Source: Caldilineaceae bacterium (GTDB taxonomy: Bacteria > Chloroflexota > Anaerolineae > Caldilineales > Caldilineaceae). From it: a stretch of DNA of 64,000 nt. The stretch is from assembly GCA_022842065.1 (NCBI GenBank), contig JALHQH010000001.1:186001-250000 (forward strand), read 5' to 3'. Positions 18,326 to 26,904 of the stretch are shown one piece after another. Both the position numbers and the translations under genes were made by a program. A model generated the notes under the pieces. That model made no database searches. It saw only the letters and a program-made list of their open reading frames with translations, and had not been told where the DNA came from. The first letter of the stretch is position 1; each line of letters begins with the position of its first letter.

Positions 18326-19933
18326 ATGATGAACTTCAACGGTTTACTCATCGGCAAAGTGATAATTCTCATCTGTATAGCTTCCTGGCTCGGCTCTCCC
18401 CTGGCGCCTGCCTATGCCAATGCTTTTGTCGCCACCATCACCGTCACTACCCTGGCGGACGAATTGACCGCGAACAGCCAATGCTCCCTCCGTGAGGCCA
18501 TCCAATCCGCCAATACCGATAGCGCGGTGGGCGGCTGTCCAGCCGGCAGCGGCGATGATCGGATTCTGTTGCCCAATGGCATTTTACTATTGACTCTGGC
18601 CGGTGCCAATGAAGATAACAACGGCACCGGCGATCTCGACATTCGCTCAAACTTGACCCTGAGTGGCCTGGGCACGGCGGCAACGGTGATCAACGGCAAT
18701 CAACTGGATCGCGTCTTGCAGATCCATCCCGGCGTCACGGTCACGGCGGAACATCTCACCATCACCAACGGCAAGTCACCGGCCGGAGCGGCGAGTTCGA
18801 GCGGACGGGGAGAAGATGGTGCACCGGGTGGCGGTATTCTGAATGGGGGCAATCTCACCTTGCGCAGTGTGGTTGTGCGCAATAACCGCACCGGCGACGG
18901 CGGCGCCAGTGGCTTTGGCAGCGTTACGGCCGCCAATGGCGGGCCGGGCGGTGGTATCTTTACCAGTGGCGTCCTCACCATGATCTTCGTACAGGTCAGT
19001 GACAATGGCACCGGTCAAGGGAGCAATGGCGGTACGGAAGCTTCGGCCGGTGATGGCGGCGACGGCGGTGGGATTGCCAATGCCGGCACACTTACTATCA
19101 TCGATAGCTGGGTTGATGGGAATCATACCGGCGGGAGTGGCGGTGTTTTTACCAGACGGGCGATGAAAGGCGGCAATGGCGGTGGCCTCTTTAATGTCGG
19201 CACAGCGCTGGTGACAGCCAGCACGATCAGTAAAAACTATACAGACGCTGGGTCAACAGCAGCTTTTCCTCCCGGAGCTATAGGCGCCAGTGCTGGGCTG
19301 GGCGGCGGTCTTTACAATACGGGCGTCTTCACCGCCACCAATAGCACCATCAGCGGAAATCGCACAGCAAACGGCACGTCGCATGTTTGTCCAAAATGTG
19401 GAGCCGGCATCGGTGGTGACGGTGGCGGCATTTACAACCTTGGCACGGTGGCGCTACAACATGCAACCGTTGTTGACAATGTGACGGGTGATGGCGGCGC
19501 TTCGTTTAGCGGCAAAGCCAGAGGTGGCGATGGCGGTGGCATTTTTAGCGAAGGAAAAACGAACCTTCAGAGTACGATCTTGGCGGCCAATGTGGCGGCA
19601 CGAAATGGCGCTGATTGCAGTGCAACGCTAACCTCTTTGGGTTTTAACCTGGTGCAAGATGTCACCGCATGCGTCTTTCACGGGAATGAGGTGGGCAATG
19701 TGCTGAACCAGGCGCCAAGGTTGCTACCGTTGGCCGACAATGGCGGCGCAACCAACACCCATGCCCTTCTCCACGGTAGCCCGGCGATTGATGCGGGCAG
19801 TTGCGCCGATGCCATCAGTGGTGGTGCCGTGACAACTGATCAACGGGGTATCGTGCGCCCGCAAATGAGGAGCTGTGACATTGGTGCCTATGAAGCGTTG
19901 CCCTTTCTCTTTTTGCCAATCATCAGGCGGTAA
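18326..19933 (+). CDS. Secreted CSLREA-domain beta-helix protein
   Basis: 535 aa, ATG start. A signal peptide (about 1-33, ending APAYANA) precedes VTTLADELTANSQCSLREAIQSAN, the CSLREA domain typical of secreted proteins in Chloroflexota and other environmental bacteria. Residues about 110-480 are repeats of the form GGGI-N-GTLT...S.VS.N-T-GDGG, a right-handed parallel beta-helix. The end (LADNGGATNTHALLHGSPAIDAG...) matches the choice-of-anchor Q region. Probably an extracellular adhesive or polysaccharide-binding protein. It lies between candidate cargo genes and the M48 protease inside the eCIS locus; a link to the particle is not demonstrated. Confidence 0.85.
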   Translation: MMNFNGLLIGKVIILICIASWLGSPLAPAYANAFVATITVTTLADELTANSQCSLREAIQSANTDSAVGGCPAGSGDDRILLPNGILLLTLAGANEDNNGTGDLDIRSNLTLSGLGTAATVINGNQLDRVLQIHPGVTVTAEHLTITNGKSPAGAASSSGRGEDGAPGGGILNGGNLTLRSVVVRNNRTGDGGASGFGSVTAANGGPGGGIFTSGVLTMIFVQVSDNGTGQGSNGGTEASAGDGGDGGGIANAGTLTIIDSWVDGNHTGGSGGVFTRRAMKGGNGGGLFNVGTALVTASTISKNYTDAGSTAAFPPGAIGASAGLGGGLYNTGVFTATNSTISGNRTANGTSHVCPKCGAGIGGDGGGIYNLGTVALQHATVVDNVTGDGGASFSGKARGGDGGGIFSEGKTNLQSTILAANVAARNGADCSATLTSLGFNLVQDVTACVFHGNEVGNVLNQAPRLLPLADNGGATNTHALLHGSPAIDAGSCADAISGGAVTTDQRGIVRPQMRSCDIGAYEALPFLFLPIIRR

Positions 19934-19955
19934 ATCCGGTTGTTATACCAGCGGT

Positions 19956-20004
19956 TGTCATAATTTAGCATTTTCTACACGGGTAAAAATGCTAAATTAT
20001 GACA
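19956..20004. repeat. Perfect 19-bp inverted repeat (hairpin)
   Basis: Left arm TGTCATAATTTAGCATTTT at 19956-19974 and its exact complement at 19986-20004, with an 11-base loop. AT-rich and lacking a GC-rich base or T-run after the stem, so it is a weak candidate for an intrinsic terminator of the CSLREA gene and may instead be a small palindromic repeat element. It sits 22 bases after the CSLREA stop and 44 bases before the M48 start. Confidence 0.6.
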
Positions 20005-20048
20005 GAGCCGAGTATATATAGAATCAATCAATCGCAAGGTATCAACTA

Positions 20049-21851
20049 ATGGAATCATCCATCGAATTCGCAACGACAACGGGTAACCAATCACCAACCG
20101 AGCACCTAACCCTCCCGGACGCGGTCAAAAAGCTCCTGACCGGGACACTAGCCTTGCCCAACTTGTTCCTGCGTTCGCTGGGCACGTTGCTCTTCCTCTA
20201 TGGGTTGCTGGGACTTGGCTTGGTCGGGTTAAGTGAGGCGGGGCTGCTAAGTGCGACGACGGCCTTGGTGATTGGGATCGGCGTGGCGTTGGTGCAATTT
20301 GCGTTGGGTCCCTACCTCATGGATCTCAACTTGTACTTCTGGTACACCATGCAGTGGGTGCAGCCGGATGCCTTGCCAGCCCATCTGCGTGACTTTATTG
20401 CGCAGGCCTGTCAGCGCCAAGGGATCAAATTTCCCAGCATTGCCATCCTGGAGGATGGCGCGCCGCAAGCCTACACCTATGGCCATTCGCCCCTCAACGC
20501 CCGCATTGTGATCAGCCGTGGCTTGCTCGAACGGCTGGAGCCGGCCGAAGTAGAGGCGGTGATCGCCCACGAGTTGGGCCATGTGCGCCACTGGGATATC
20601 CTGCTGATGACCGCAGCCAGTATCGTCCCCTTAGTACTCTACTTTATCTATCGCAGCCTCCTGACCTTGGGTGGCGGCAAGCGCAAAGACTCATCCAAGG
20701 GCCATGGTTTACTCTTATTGATCGCCTTCGGGGCCTTCATCCTCTACTGGCTGAGTCAATATGTGGTCCTCTGGTATAGCCGTGTCCGTGAATACTATGC
20801 CGACCGGGCCGCGGTGCAGTTGACCGGCAACCCCAATGCGCTGGCAAACGCATTGGTCAAAGTTGCTTATGGCCTGGCTACCCAGGAGAGCCAGTTTCAG
20901 GATCTGAACCCCAAGGACGCCACGCCGGCCTATCCCATGCCCCGCCAGCAATTGGCCGGTGCCGGGCTGGCAGCCTTTAACATTGTAGACCAAAGCACTG
21001 GCCTCAATGTGTTGGTCTCATCCTTCTCCCCTATGTTGGGAGAGACGCCAGCGTTGGCAAAACTGCCCGTTGAAGGGATTAAAGATGCTGTCCAGTGGGA
21101 TTTCTGGAACCCCTGGGCCACCTATTATGAGCTGCATTCCACCCATCCCTTAATCGCCAAACGCTTACAGCATTTGGCGGCGTTGGCCGTCTTGCAGGGA
21201 GAAGAACCCGCCTTTGTCTTTGACCGCCAGCGCCCTGAATCCTACTGGGATGAGTTTCTGCAAGATCTCCTCGTGGTAATGTTGCCCTGGATTGGCTTCA
21301 TCGGTGGCATCATTGGTGGCACGGTCTTGTTACTTAGCGGTGGTCGTACAACAGTTGATCCACTGGTCCTGGGCCTGTTGCTACTTGGCATCGGTATCCT
21401 TGTTAAAACGTACTTCCGCTATCCGAATGGGACTTTTTCCCCTGCCACCGTCACGGGTTTGTTGAGCCATGTCAAAGTCTCGCCCGTGCGCCCTGTGTGC
21501 GCCACCCTCAAGGGCAAGATCATAGGCAAAGGGGAGCCGGGGCTGGCCTATAGCGAAGATTTTGTATTGCAAGATAGCAGCGGGTTGATGATTCTTGACT
21601 ATCATCAGCCGCTCCCGCTCTGGAATTTCCTCTTTGGCTTCTTTAAGGCGGAAGAGTACCAGGGGCAGGAGATTACCGTCACCGGCTGGTTTCGCCGGGC
21701 ACCAGTCCCCTATTTGGAGATCAACCAGTTGACGTTGCGGAGGGGCAAAGGTGGACGCCCTCGCTGTTATGGCTACATGGGTGCGCTGTTTCGAGCCGCG
21801 TTAGCCATTGGGGCGGGCCTGTGGCTCTACTTCTTCCCCCTCTTTGGGTAA
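20049..21851 (+). CDS. M48 family membrane metalloprotease (HtpX-like, extended)
   Basis: 600 aa. Two N-terminal transmembrane helices (about 35-95) are followed by the zinc motif IAHELGHVRHWD (HELGH at 174-178). Two further helices (about 190-245) and YSRVREYYADRAAVQL follow, containing the third zinc ligand Glu. This is the architecture of HtpX/Ste24-like peptidases, which cleave membrane proteins at the cytoplasmic face. At 600 residues it is twice the usual HtpX length. The extra C-terminal half holds another helix pair (about 415-460) and an OB-like beta region (about 475-580), ending in one more hydrophobic segment. It is next to the DUF4157 gene within the eCIS locus; whether it processes eCIS components is speculation. 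Confidence 0.88.
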   Translation: MESSIEFATTTGNQSPTEHLTLPDAVKKLLTGTLALPNLFLRSLGTLLFLYGLLGLGLVGLSEAGLLSATTALVIGIGVALVQFALGPYLMDLNLYFWYTMQWVQPDALPAHLRDFIAQACQRQGIKFPSIAILEDGAPQAYTYGHSPLNARIVISRGLLERLEPAEVEAVIAHELGHVRHWDILLMTAASIVPLVLYFIYRSLLTLGGGKRKDSSKGHGLLLLIAFGAFILYWLSQYVVLWYSRVREYYADRAAVQLTGNPNALANALVKVAYGLATQESQFQDLNPKDATPAYPMPRQQLAGAGLAAFNIVDQSTGLNVLVSSFSPMLGETPALAKLPVEGIKDAVQWDFWNPWATYYELHSTHPLIAKRLQHLAALAVLQGEEPAFVFDRQRPESYWDEFLQDLLVVMLPWIGFIGGIIGGTVLLLSGGRTTVDPLVLGLLLLGIGILVKTYFRYPNGTFSPATVTGLLSHVKVSPVRPVCATLKGKIIGKGEPGLAYSEDFVLQDSSGLMILDYHQPLPLWNFLFGFFKAEEYQGQEITVTGWFRRAPVPYLEINQLTLRRGKGGRPRCYGYMGALFRAALAIGAGLWLYFFPLFG

Positions 21852-21924
21852 TGAGCGGTCAGTGCTGGACATATCGACAACCGCGTTTCAAGTGGGCATC
21901 AAGCCACGCAAAGGAAGGTCAGTG

Positions 21925-22647
21925 ATGAAAGAACCACTCCTACCGCAGAACAGTCGCAAAGTGGCAGCTTCAGCCAAGGGCAAGAAGCCAGCGCAGCAAA
22001 GCGCAAGTCTGCAACTTACGCCACACTCACCCTTGGGCAACCGCGCCATCCAACGCCTCCTCGCTCAGCGCAACGGTGACGGTGCCTTCGACCTCGACGA
22101 GGCTACCGCCGGCCGCATCAACCGCGCCCGTGGCGGTGGACAAGCGCTCGACACCTCCGTCCAGGCCAAGTTGGGCGAATCGATGGGGGCAGACTTTAGC
22201 CCCGTGCGCGTGCACACCGGCAGCGAATCGCACGCACTCAACGAGCAGCTCAACGCCAAAGCCTTCACCACCGGCAGCGATATCTTCTTTCGCGACGGGG
22301 CCTACAGTCCCCAATCCAGCGGTGGCCAGGAGTTGCTCGCCCACGAGTTGACCCATGTGGTGCAGCAGTCAACCGGCGCAGTTGGTGGTGGCGGCTCGGC
22401 GATGACGGTCAACGCGCCGGGCGACCGCTTTGAGCAAGAGGCCGACTCGGTGGCCAAACAGGTCACCAACGCTGCTATGGCACCGCCGGTGCAACGCCAG
22501 ATGCCCGAAGAAGAGGAATTGCAAACCAAACGCCTCCAACGCCAGGAAGCCGAAGAAGATGAACTGCAAATGCAGGCCATGCCCGAAGAGGAAGAGCCAG
22601 TGCAGATGCAAGCAATGCCCGAGGAAGAGGAGATGATGAGTGGATGA
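21925..22647 (+). CDS. eCIS core-domain protein (DUF4157)
   Basis: 240 aa from ATG 21925, preceded by AAGGAAGG; an in-frame TTG at 21808 overlaps the M48 gene and is unlikely. The N-terminal basic linker holds PLGNRAIQRLLAQRN (37-50). Residues about 70-145 form the DUF4157 domain: LDTSVQAKLGESMGADFS, VRVHTGSESHALNEQLNAKAF, TTGSDIFFRDGAYSP and LLAHELTHVVQQ with the HELTH zinc-protease-like motif (140-144). This domain is a hallmark of eCIS loci. The tail is highly acidic and Met/Gln-rich with repeated MPEEEE/LQMQAMPEEEE units. It heads the structural operon. A protease-like role in cargo handling or surface attachment has been proposed for the family; nothing here decides it. Confidence 0.9.
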   Translation: MKEPLLPQNSRKVAASAKGKKPAQQSASLQLTPHSPLGNRAIQRLLAQRNGDGAFDLDEATAGRINRARGGGQALDTSVQAKLGESMGADFSPVRVHTGSESHALNEQLNAKAFTTGSDIFFRDGAYSPQSSGGQELLAHELTHVVQQSTGAVGGGGSAMTVNAPGDRFEQEADSVAKQVTNAAMAPPVQRQMPEEEELQTKRLQRQEAEEDELQMQAMPEEEEPVQMQAMPEEEEMMSG

Positions 22648-22720
22648 CAAAATGACTGATTATCATCGCTGATATTGTACCCGCAACTCGCAACCCATAA
22701 CTCATAACTCGTATTAATCT

Positions 22721-23422
22721 ATGATCGACGATCTCGACAAGAGCATTCAAAATTTATTAGAACTGACCCTGCCCAGGGTGCGCAACAGTGAGGTGGAAAT
22801 TTCCTTTCACCAGCCCAACCGCGATTGGAAGCGTGATAAGGCCGCGCTCAACTTTTTTCTCTATGATCTGCGCCAGAACCCGATCCTGCGCCAACAGGGG
22901 TTACAGGAAACGTTGAATCGGGAGCGTGCGCAGGCGGCACGCGCGCAACAGCGGGTCCTCTTACAGCGCGCGCCGTTACGCTTTGATTGCTTCTATATGG
23001 TGACAGCGTGGAACAACAACTATCCGGTTGAGGAACATCGACTGCTCAGTGAATGTTTGCTGGCGTTGGCACGGTACCCTGTGCTCAACCGTTACGAGCG
23101 CGATCGGCCCGAGCCACCAACCAATGGCAATGGTACAGCACATGGCACGACCCTTACCCCAGTGGATGAGGCAGATTTTCTGGTCGGGACCCTGCGTAAT
23201 CTGACCGTCGAGATTCCCACCCGCCTGGCCGAGCATGATGTCCTCACCAATCCGGCGGAAGTGTGGGGCTCACTGGATAACAGCATGAAAGTGGCCTTTT
23301 CCTATGTGGTAACTTTGCCACTCAACCCCTGGCAGCCGATTGTGGCACCAGCGGTGACGACGATCGAGACGCGGTTTTTTCAAACCGCTGGCAGCACCGC
23401 AAGCAAGGAGGACGCGCCATGA
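22721..23422 (+). CDS. eCIS tail terminator/cap protein (DUF4255, Afp16/Pvc16-like)
   Basis: 233 aa. The DUF4255 domain occupies most of the protein: MIDDLDKSIQNLLELTLP, ISFHQPNRDW, LNFFLYDLRQNP, LRFDCFYMVTAW, and EHRLLSECLLALARYPVL. In characterised particles this protein caps the distal end of the tube and sheath and fixes tail length. It overlaps the next gene by 4 bases (ATGA), consistent with co-translation in the structural operon. The middle contains a short Asn/Gly linker (about 128-140). Confidence 0.9.
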   Translation: MIDDLDKSIQNLLELTLPRVRNSEVEISFHQPNRDWKRDKAALNFFLYDLRQNPILRQQGLQETLNRERAQAARAQQRVLLQRAPLRFDCFYMVTAWNNNYPVEEHRLLSECLLALARYPVLNRYERDRPEPPTNGNGTAHGTTLTPVDEADFLVGTLRNLTVEIPTRLAEHDVLTNPAEVWGSLDNSMKVAFSYVVTLPLNPWQPIVAPAVTTIETRFFQTAGSTASKEDAP

Positions 23423-23922
23423 GCCTGACCAGCACCCACCAGCAAACCAAAAGTTTGGCGGATATTACTTATATCATCGGCGGGGTCATCTATACGACCG
23501 CAATGCACGACGCGGAAGCGACCAAGGGCCAACGCATACCTGTGGCCGGGGCGACGGTCGAAATCCAGGATCACGCCCGCGTGACGCAGACTGATCAGCA
23601 GGGGCGCTTTCGTTTTGCCAACCTGGTCGCAGGCCTCTATACCTTGTTGGTTACCACCCAAGCCGGGGCTGTCGGCCAGCGGGAGATCCAGGTGCCGCCG
23701 ACATATGACGTTGAGGTAAAGCCGCCCATCGTAACCCTATCGACGGGGGTCACACCAGTGACTGCGGTTGCGCCAAGCCCAAGCGCACCCCCGCGGCCAC
23801 TTGGCCAACCCCAGACAGTACCAAATCCGGCAGACAACCTTGAAGTGAGTGTTGCGCCGGCGGCAGAAGCGGGAAAACCCAAACGGAACCGGAGTAAAAA
23901 GCAGGCGGAGCCCGGCGGTTAG
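23419..23922 (+). CDS. Carboxypeptidase-regulatory-like (Ig-fold) protein
   Basis: 167 aa, starting within the stop codon of the DUF4255 gene. Residues about 15-100 form a carboxypeptidase regulatory-like beta-sandwich: GGVIYTT, IPVAGATVEIQDHARVTQTD, QQGRFRFANLVAGLYTLLVTT and a closing DVEVKPPIVTL strand. The last 60 residues are Pro/Ala/Ser-rich and end in a basic KPKRNRSKKQ stretch. Proteins with this fold sit beside the DUF4255 gene in several eCIS loci and may decorate the cap or bind glycans; this is inference from position. Confidence 0.75.
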   Translation: MSLTSTHQQTKSLADITYIIGGVIYTTAMHDAEATKGQRIPVAGATVEIQDHARVTQTDQQGRFRFANLVAGLYTLLVTTQAGAVGQREIQVPPTYDVEVKPPIVTLSTGVTPVTAVAPSPSAPPRPLGQPQTVPNPADNLEVSVAPAAEAGKPKRNRSKKQAEPGG

Positions 23923-24031
23923 TCGCGCATAAATCATCTATCAAACTAGGCTGGGCACCGCACGATACATGGCGGTCGGCAATTGCCCCAGCAGTTGACA
24001 AGCGATCTTTTCATCTATAAAGGAGACCTTC

Positions 24032-25864
24032 ATGGCATCAGCGTATTACACCCCGGGCGTCTATATTGAAGAAGTCAGTAATGGCCCGCGGCCCATCCAA
24101 GGCGTCGGGACATCGGTGACTGCTTTCATCGGTTTTACCAAACGCGCCGATGAAGTTAACGAAGATGGCTACACCACCCACTCGATCCTTAGCAAACCCA
24201 AGTTAGTGACCAACTGGACTCAATTCGAGCGCAACTTTGGCGGCTTTGATGACAATGTGAGCAAAGCCGCCTACCTGCCCTATGCGGTGCGTGGCTTCTT
24301 TGACAATGGCGGGGTTACCGCTTGGGTGATCAGCATTCATGCCTTTGACACCCATCCGGCCCAAGCCCTCATTCCAGGCAAGAACGACCCCAGCCTGATC
24401 ATCCACGCCAAAACCGGGGGGCCAGCCGGCGATAAGATCAAGGTAACGCTCAAGGAAGCCGCCAAGAGTAATGGGGGAACGGATGCCGCGCGTAACCCAG
24501 GCCCCGCAACCGGCCCAGTGGCCGGTGGACCAGGGGCAACACCGGGGGCGCCCGGCACACCACCCACCGCCGCGGGGGCTGGGGCACCACCCCCCACCCC
24601 GCCGCCCCCAGCGAATGCAACACCCAGTACCGGGCCGGCCGCTGATTTTATCTTGACCGTGGAGGCCGAAGGCAAATCGGCCCAGAACTACCCGATCAAC
24701 CTGGACAAACTACCCATCTGGAGTGAGCGTGATCGCGAGACAGATGAGGTGCACCAACTGGCCGATATCAAGGTCTGGCGCTTCACCCGTTCGGGCAAGT
24801 TGGCCGAACGTATGCCCAAATTTGCGACCTATCAATTGGAGGGGGGCGCGCCCAAATTTGACCTGGATTTTGTGCGCGAAGCTGATCGCGCCGTGTTGGG
24901 CAATCCCAACAGCGATGCCGAGAAGACCGAAGAAGCCTTCCGCACGAATGCAATTAGCCTTTTTGGGGGCAGTGCCACCAAGCGCAAAGGGCTCGATGGG
25001 CTGGAAGGCTTGGATGAGCTGAATCTCATCTGTGCCCCGGATGTCGCCATGGCCTATCAGCAAGGCTTGATTACCGATGAGGGGTTCCGCGGCATTCAGA
25101 AGAGGATCCTTGACTTTTGTCAGCGCACCAACTATCGTTTTGCGATCCTGGATGCCCCCCACGATCAGCGCAACCCTGAAGATATCCTCAACTGGCGCAA
25201 CAATATCGCTGGCTATGACTCCATGTATGGGGCACTCTACTATCCTTGGGTCAAAATTATGGACCCTGTGACTGGCCGCTCCAAACATGTGCCCCCCTGC
25301 GGGCATATCGCCGGCATCTATGCTCGCTCGGACAGCCAACGCGGGGTCCATAAAGCCCCCGCCAATGAGGATGTCGCTGGGGTGATCGATGTGGGGATGG
25401 GCAACATGGCGGTCAATGTGACCAAGGGCGAACAAGCGTTGCTCAATCCGGTCGGCATCAACTGCATCCGCAAGTTTCCTGGGCGCGGGGTACGCGTCTG
25501 GGGCGCACGCACTTTGGCGACGACCGATCCAGCCTGGCGTTATATTAACGTGCGCCGCCTCTTTAACTATGTGGAAGAATCGGTGGAGCGGAGCATGCAG
25601 TGGGCCGTCTTTGAGCCAAACGATGTCTATCTATGGAGTAAGGTGCGGCGCGATGTCACGGCTTTCCTCCGCACCGTCTGGCGTTCCGGCGCACTCTTTG
25701 GGGTTGACCCCAACCAGGCCTTCTACGTCAAATGTGACGAGGAATTAAATCCAGCGGAAATTCGTGACCAAGGCATTATGATCTGTGAAATCGGCATGGC
25801 CCCAGTGAAGCCGGCAGAATTTGTCGTCTTCCGCTTCAGTCAATATGCCCTACCCAGCGCGTAA
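24032..25864 (+). CDS. eCIS tail sheath protein
   Basis: 610 aa, ATG with AGGAG ribosome site. The N-terminus YYTPGVYIEEVSNGPRPIQGVGTS is the classic contractile-sheath start. The C-terminal domain (about 380-610) includes DILNWRNNIAGYDSMYGALYYPW, GRSKHVPPCGHIAGIYARSD, GVHKAPANEDV and RRLFNYVEESVERSMQWAVFEPND, all typical of phage-like sheaths. Between them, at about 155-203, lies a Pro/Gly/Ala/Thr insertion without predicted fold, probably exposed on the particle surface. The protein should form the contractile outer sheath around the tube. Confidence 0.95.
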   Translation: MASAYYTPGVYIEEVSNGPRPIQGVGTSVTAFIGFTKRADEVNEDGYTTHSILSKPKLVTNWTQFERNFGGFDDNVSKAAYLPYAVRGFFDNGGVTAWVISIHAFDTHPAQALIPGKNDPSLIIHAKTGGPAGDKIKVTLKEAAKSNGGTDAARNPGPATGPVAGGPGATPGAPGTPPTAAGAGAPPPTPPPPANATPSTGPAADFILTVEAEGKSAQNYPINLDKLPIWSERDRETDEVHQLADIKVWRFTRSGKLAERMPKFATYQLEGGAPKFDLDFVREADRAVLGNPNSDAEKTEEAFRTNAISLFGGSATKRKGLDGLEGLDELNLICAPDVAMAYQQGLITDEGFRGIQKRILDFCQRTNYRFAILDAPHDQRNPEDILNWRNNIAGYDSMYGALYYPWVKIMDPVTGRSKHVPPCGHIAGIYARSDSQRGVHKAPANEDVAGVIDVGMGNMAVNVTKGEQALLNPVGINCIRKFPGRGVRVWGARTLATTDPAWRYINVRRLFNYVEESVERSMQWAVFEPNDVYLWSKVRRDVTAFLRTVWRSGALFGVDPNQAFYVKCDEELNPAEIRDQGIMICEIGMAPVKPAEFVVFRFSQYALPSA

Positions 25865-25877
25865 CGCAGACCATGAC

Positions 25878-26045
25878 CTAATCACCCACTGGCCGACGCA
25901 AGGATCGAGTGATTAGTACGGCAACGTTAAATTATGTGCCTAGCTGGTCCGTGACCAGCGGTTGGGACCGATACCACTGGGCACCGGGTGCCCAGCGGGC
26001 GTAGCAAGGCATAGCGTGGAACAACGACCGATTTAACGTTGCCGT
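25878..26045. promoter_or_regulatory. Multi-hairpin intergenic region between sheath and tube genes
   Basis: In the 229-bp gap between the sheath and tube genes I see four inverted repeats. An 8-bp pair lies at 25878-25885 and 25909-25916. A perfect 15-bp outer pair (ACGGCAACGTTAAAT at 25918-25932, complement at 26031-26045) encloses CTGGTC/GACCAG with a 3-base loop near 25944-25958. It also encloses CTGGGCACC/GGTGCCCAG with a single-base centre at 25977-25995. This would fold into a branched RNA. It is far larger than the overlaps elsewhere in the operon, so it may be a processing, stabilising or partial-termination element that sets sheath-to-tube ratio. The alternative is a small inserted repeat. 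Confidence 0.5.
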
Positions 26046-26093
26046 CTTAGAAATTTAAATGCAATCCGCCGCAGTAGAACAGGAGTCAGCATT

Positions 26094-26537
26094 ATGGCAA
26101 TGCAAAGTCAGGACCCAATCAAGGGCTTTCTTTTTCAACTGGAAATTCAGGGGCAGATGGTGGGCCTCTTTACCGAATGTTCGGGCATCGGCTCCGAGAC
26201 CGAAGTAATTGAACACAAAGTGATCCAAAATGGCAAACCAGTCATTATGAAAATCCCAGGGCGTACCAAATGGGAGAATGTCACCCTCAAGCGCGGGATC
26301 ACCGACAACATGGATGTCTGGAAATGGCGCCACGAGATCGAGGTCGGCAATGTAGAAAAAAACCGCCTCAACGGCTCGATCACGATGACTGATCATGATT
26401 TGAAGCCGGTGGCCCAGTGGAACTTTGAGCGGGCCTGGCCGACTAAAGTCAGTGGCCCTAGCCCCAAAGCGGACAGCAACGAAATTGGCATTGAAGAGAT
26501 CTCCATTGCCCACGAAGGTATTGAGCGCGTTCAATAA
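26094..26537 (+). CDS. eCIS inner tube protein (gp19/Hcp-like), first copy
   Basis: 147 aa, ATG behind AGGAG. The family signature is visible throughout: DPIKGFLFQLEIQGQMVGLFTECSGIG, EVIEHKVIQNGKPVIMKIPGR, WENVTLKRGITDNMDVWKW, and the final SNEIGIEEISIAHEGIERV. This is the phage T4 gp19-like tail tube protein that stacks as hexamers inside the sheath. It ends in a TAATG overlap with the next gene. This is the closer match of the two tube proteins to the shaft subunit. Confidence 0.95.
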   Translation: MAMQSQDPIKGFLFQLEIQGQMVGLFTECSGIGSETEVIEHKVIQNGKPVIMKIPGRTKWENVTLKRGITDNMDVWKWRHEIEVGNVEKNRLNGSITMTDHDLKPVAQWNFERAWPTKVSGPSPKADSNEIGIEEISIAHEGIERVQ

Positions 26538-26893
26538 TGCAAACCCACTTTTCGTTCAGCTTGCCGCGTGGTTATGTTGATGCGTCCGGCCAGGTTCATC
26601 ACGAAGGGGTGATGCGCCTGGCCACGGCCCTTGATGAAATCGAGGCCGCCCATGATCCGCGGGTGCAAGCCAACGATGCCTATCTGCCTGTCTTACTACT
26701 CAGCCGGGTCATTACACAACTCGGCAGCTTTTTGCCTGTTCCCCCAGAGGTCATCGCCGGCCTTTTTGTGATTGATCTGGCCTATCTGGAGGATCTCTAT
26801 CAGCGGCTCAATAGCCCGGAAGCTGTCGTTGTTGGTACCGTCTGTCCCCAATGTAGCGCCCACTTCGAGTTGCAGATCGCACCGTTGGGGTAA
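26537..26893 (+). CDS. Tail assembly chaperone-like protein
   Basis: 118 aa. It starts within the stop codon of the tube gene. It contains FSLPRGYVDASGQVHHEGVMRLATALDEI, LLLSRVITQLGSF, VIAGLFVIDLAYLEDLYQRLN and, near the C-terminus, a CPQC pair that could bind a metal. Small proteins with an N-terminal beta-hairpin and a helical middle, located directly after tube genes, are usually tail-assembly chaperones in phages and eCIS; that role is assigned from this pattern and position, not from a decisive motif. Confidence 0.65.
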   Translation: MQTHFSFSLPRGYVDASGQVHHEGVMRLATALDEIEAAHDPRVQANDAYLPVLLLSRVITQLGSFLPVPPEVIAGLFVIDLAYLEDLYQRLNSPEAVVVGTVCPQCSAHFELQIAPLG

Positions 26894-26904
26894 GGAGAGC
26901 AATC

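Noticed and set aside
24710..25435. 241-codon minus-strand frame
   Set aside because: Antisense to the sheath gene; no independent signals.
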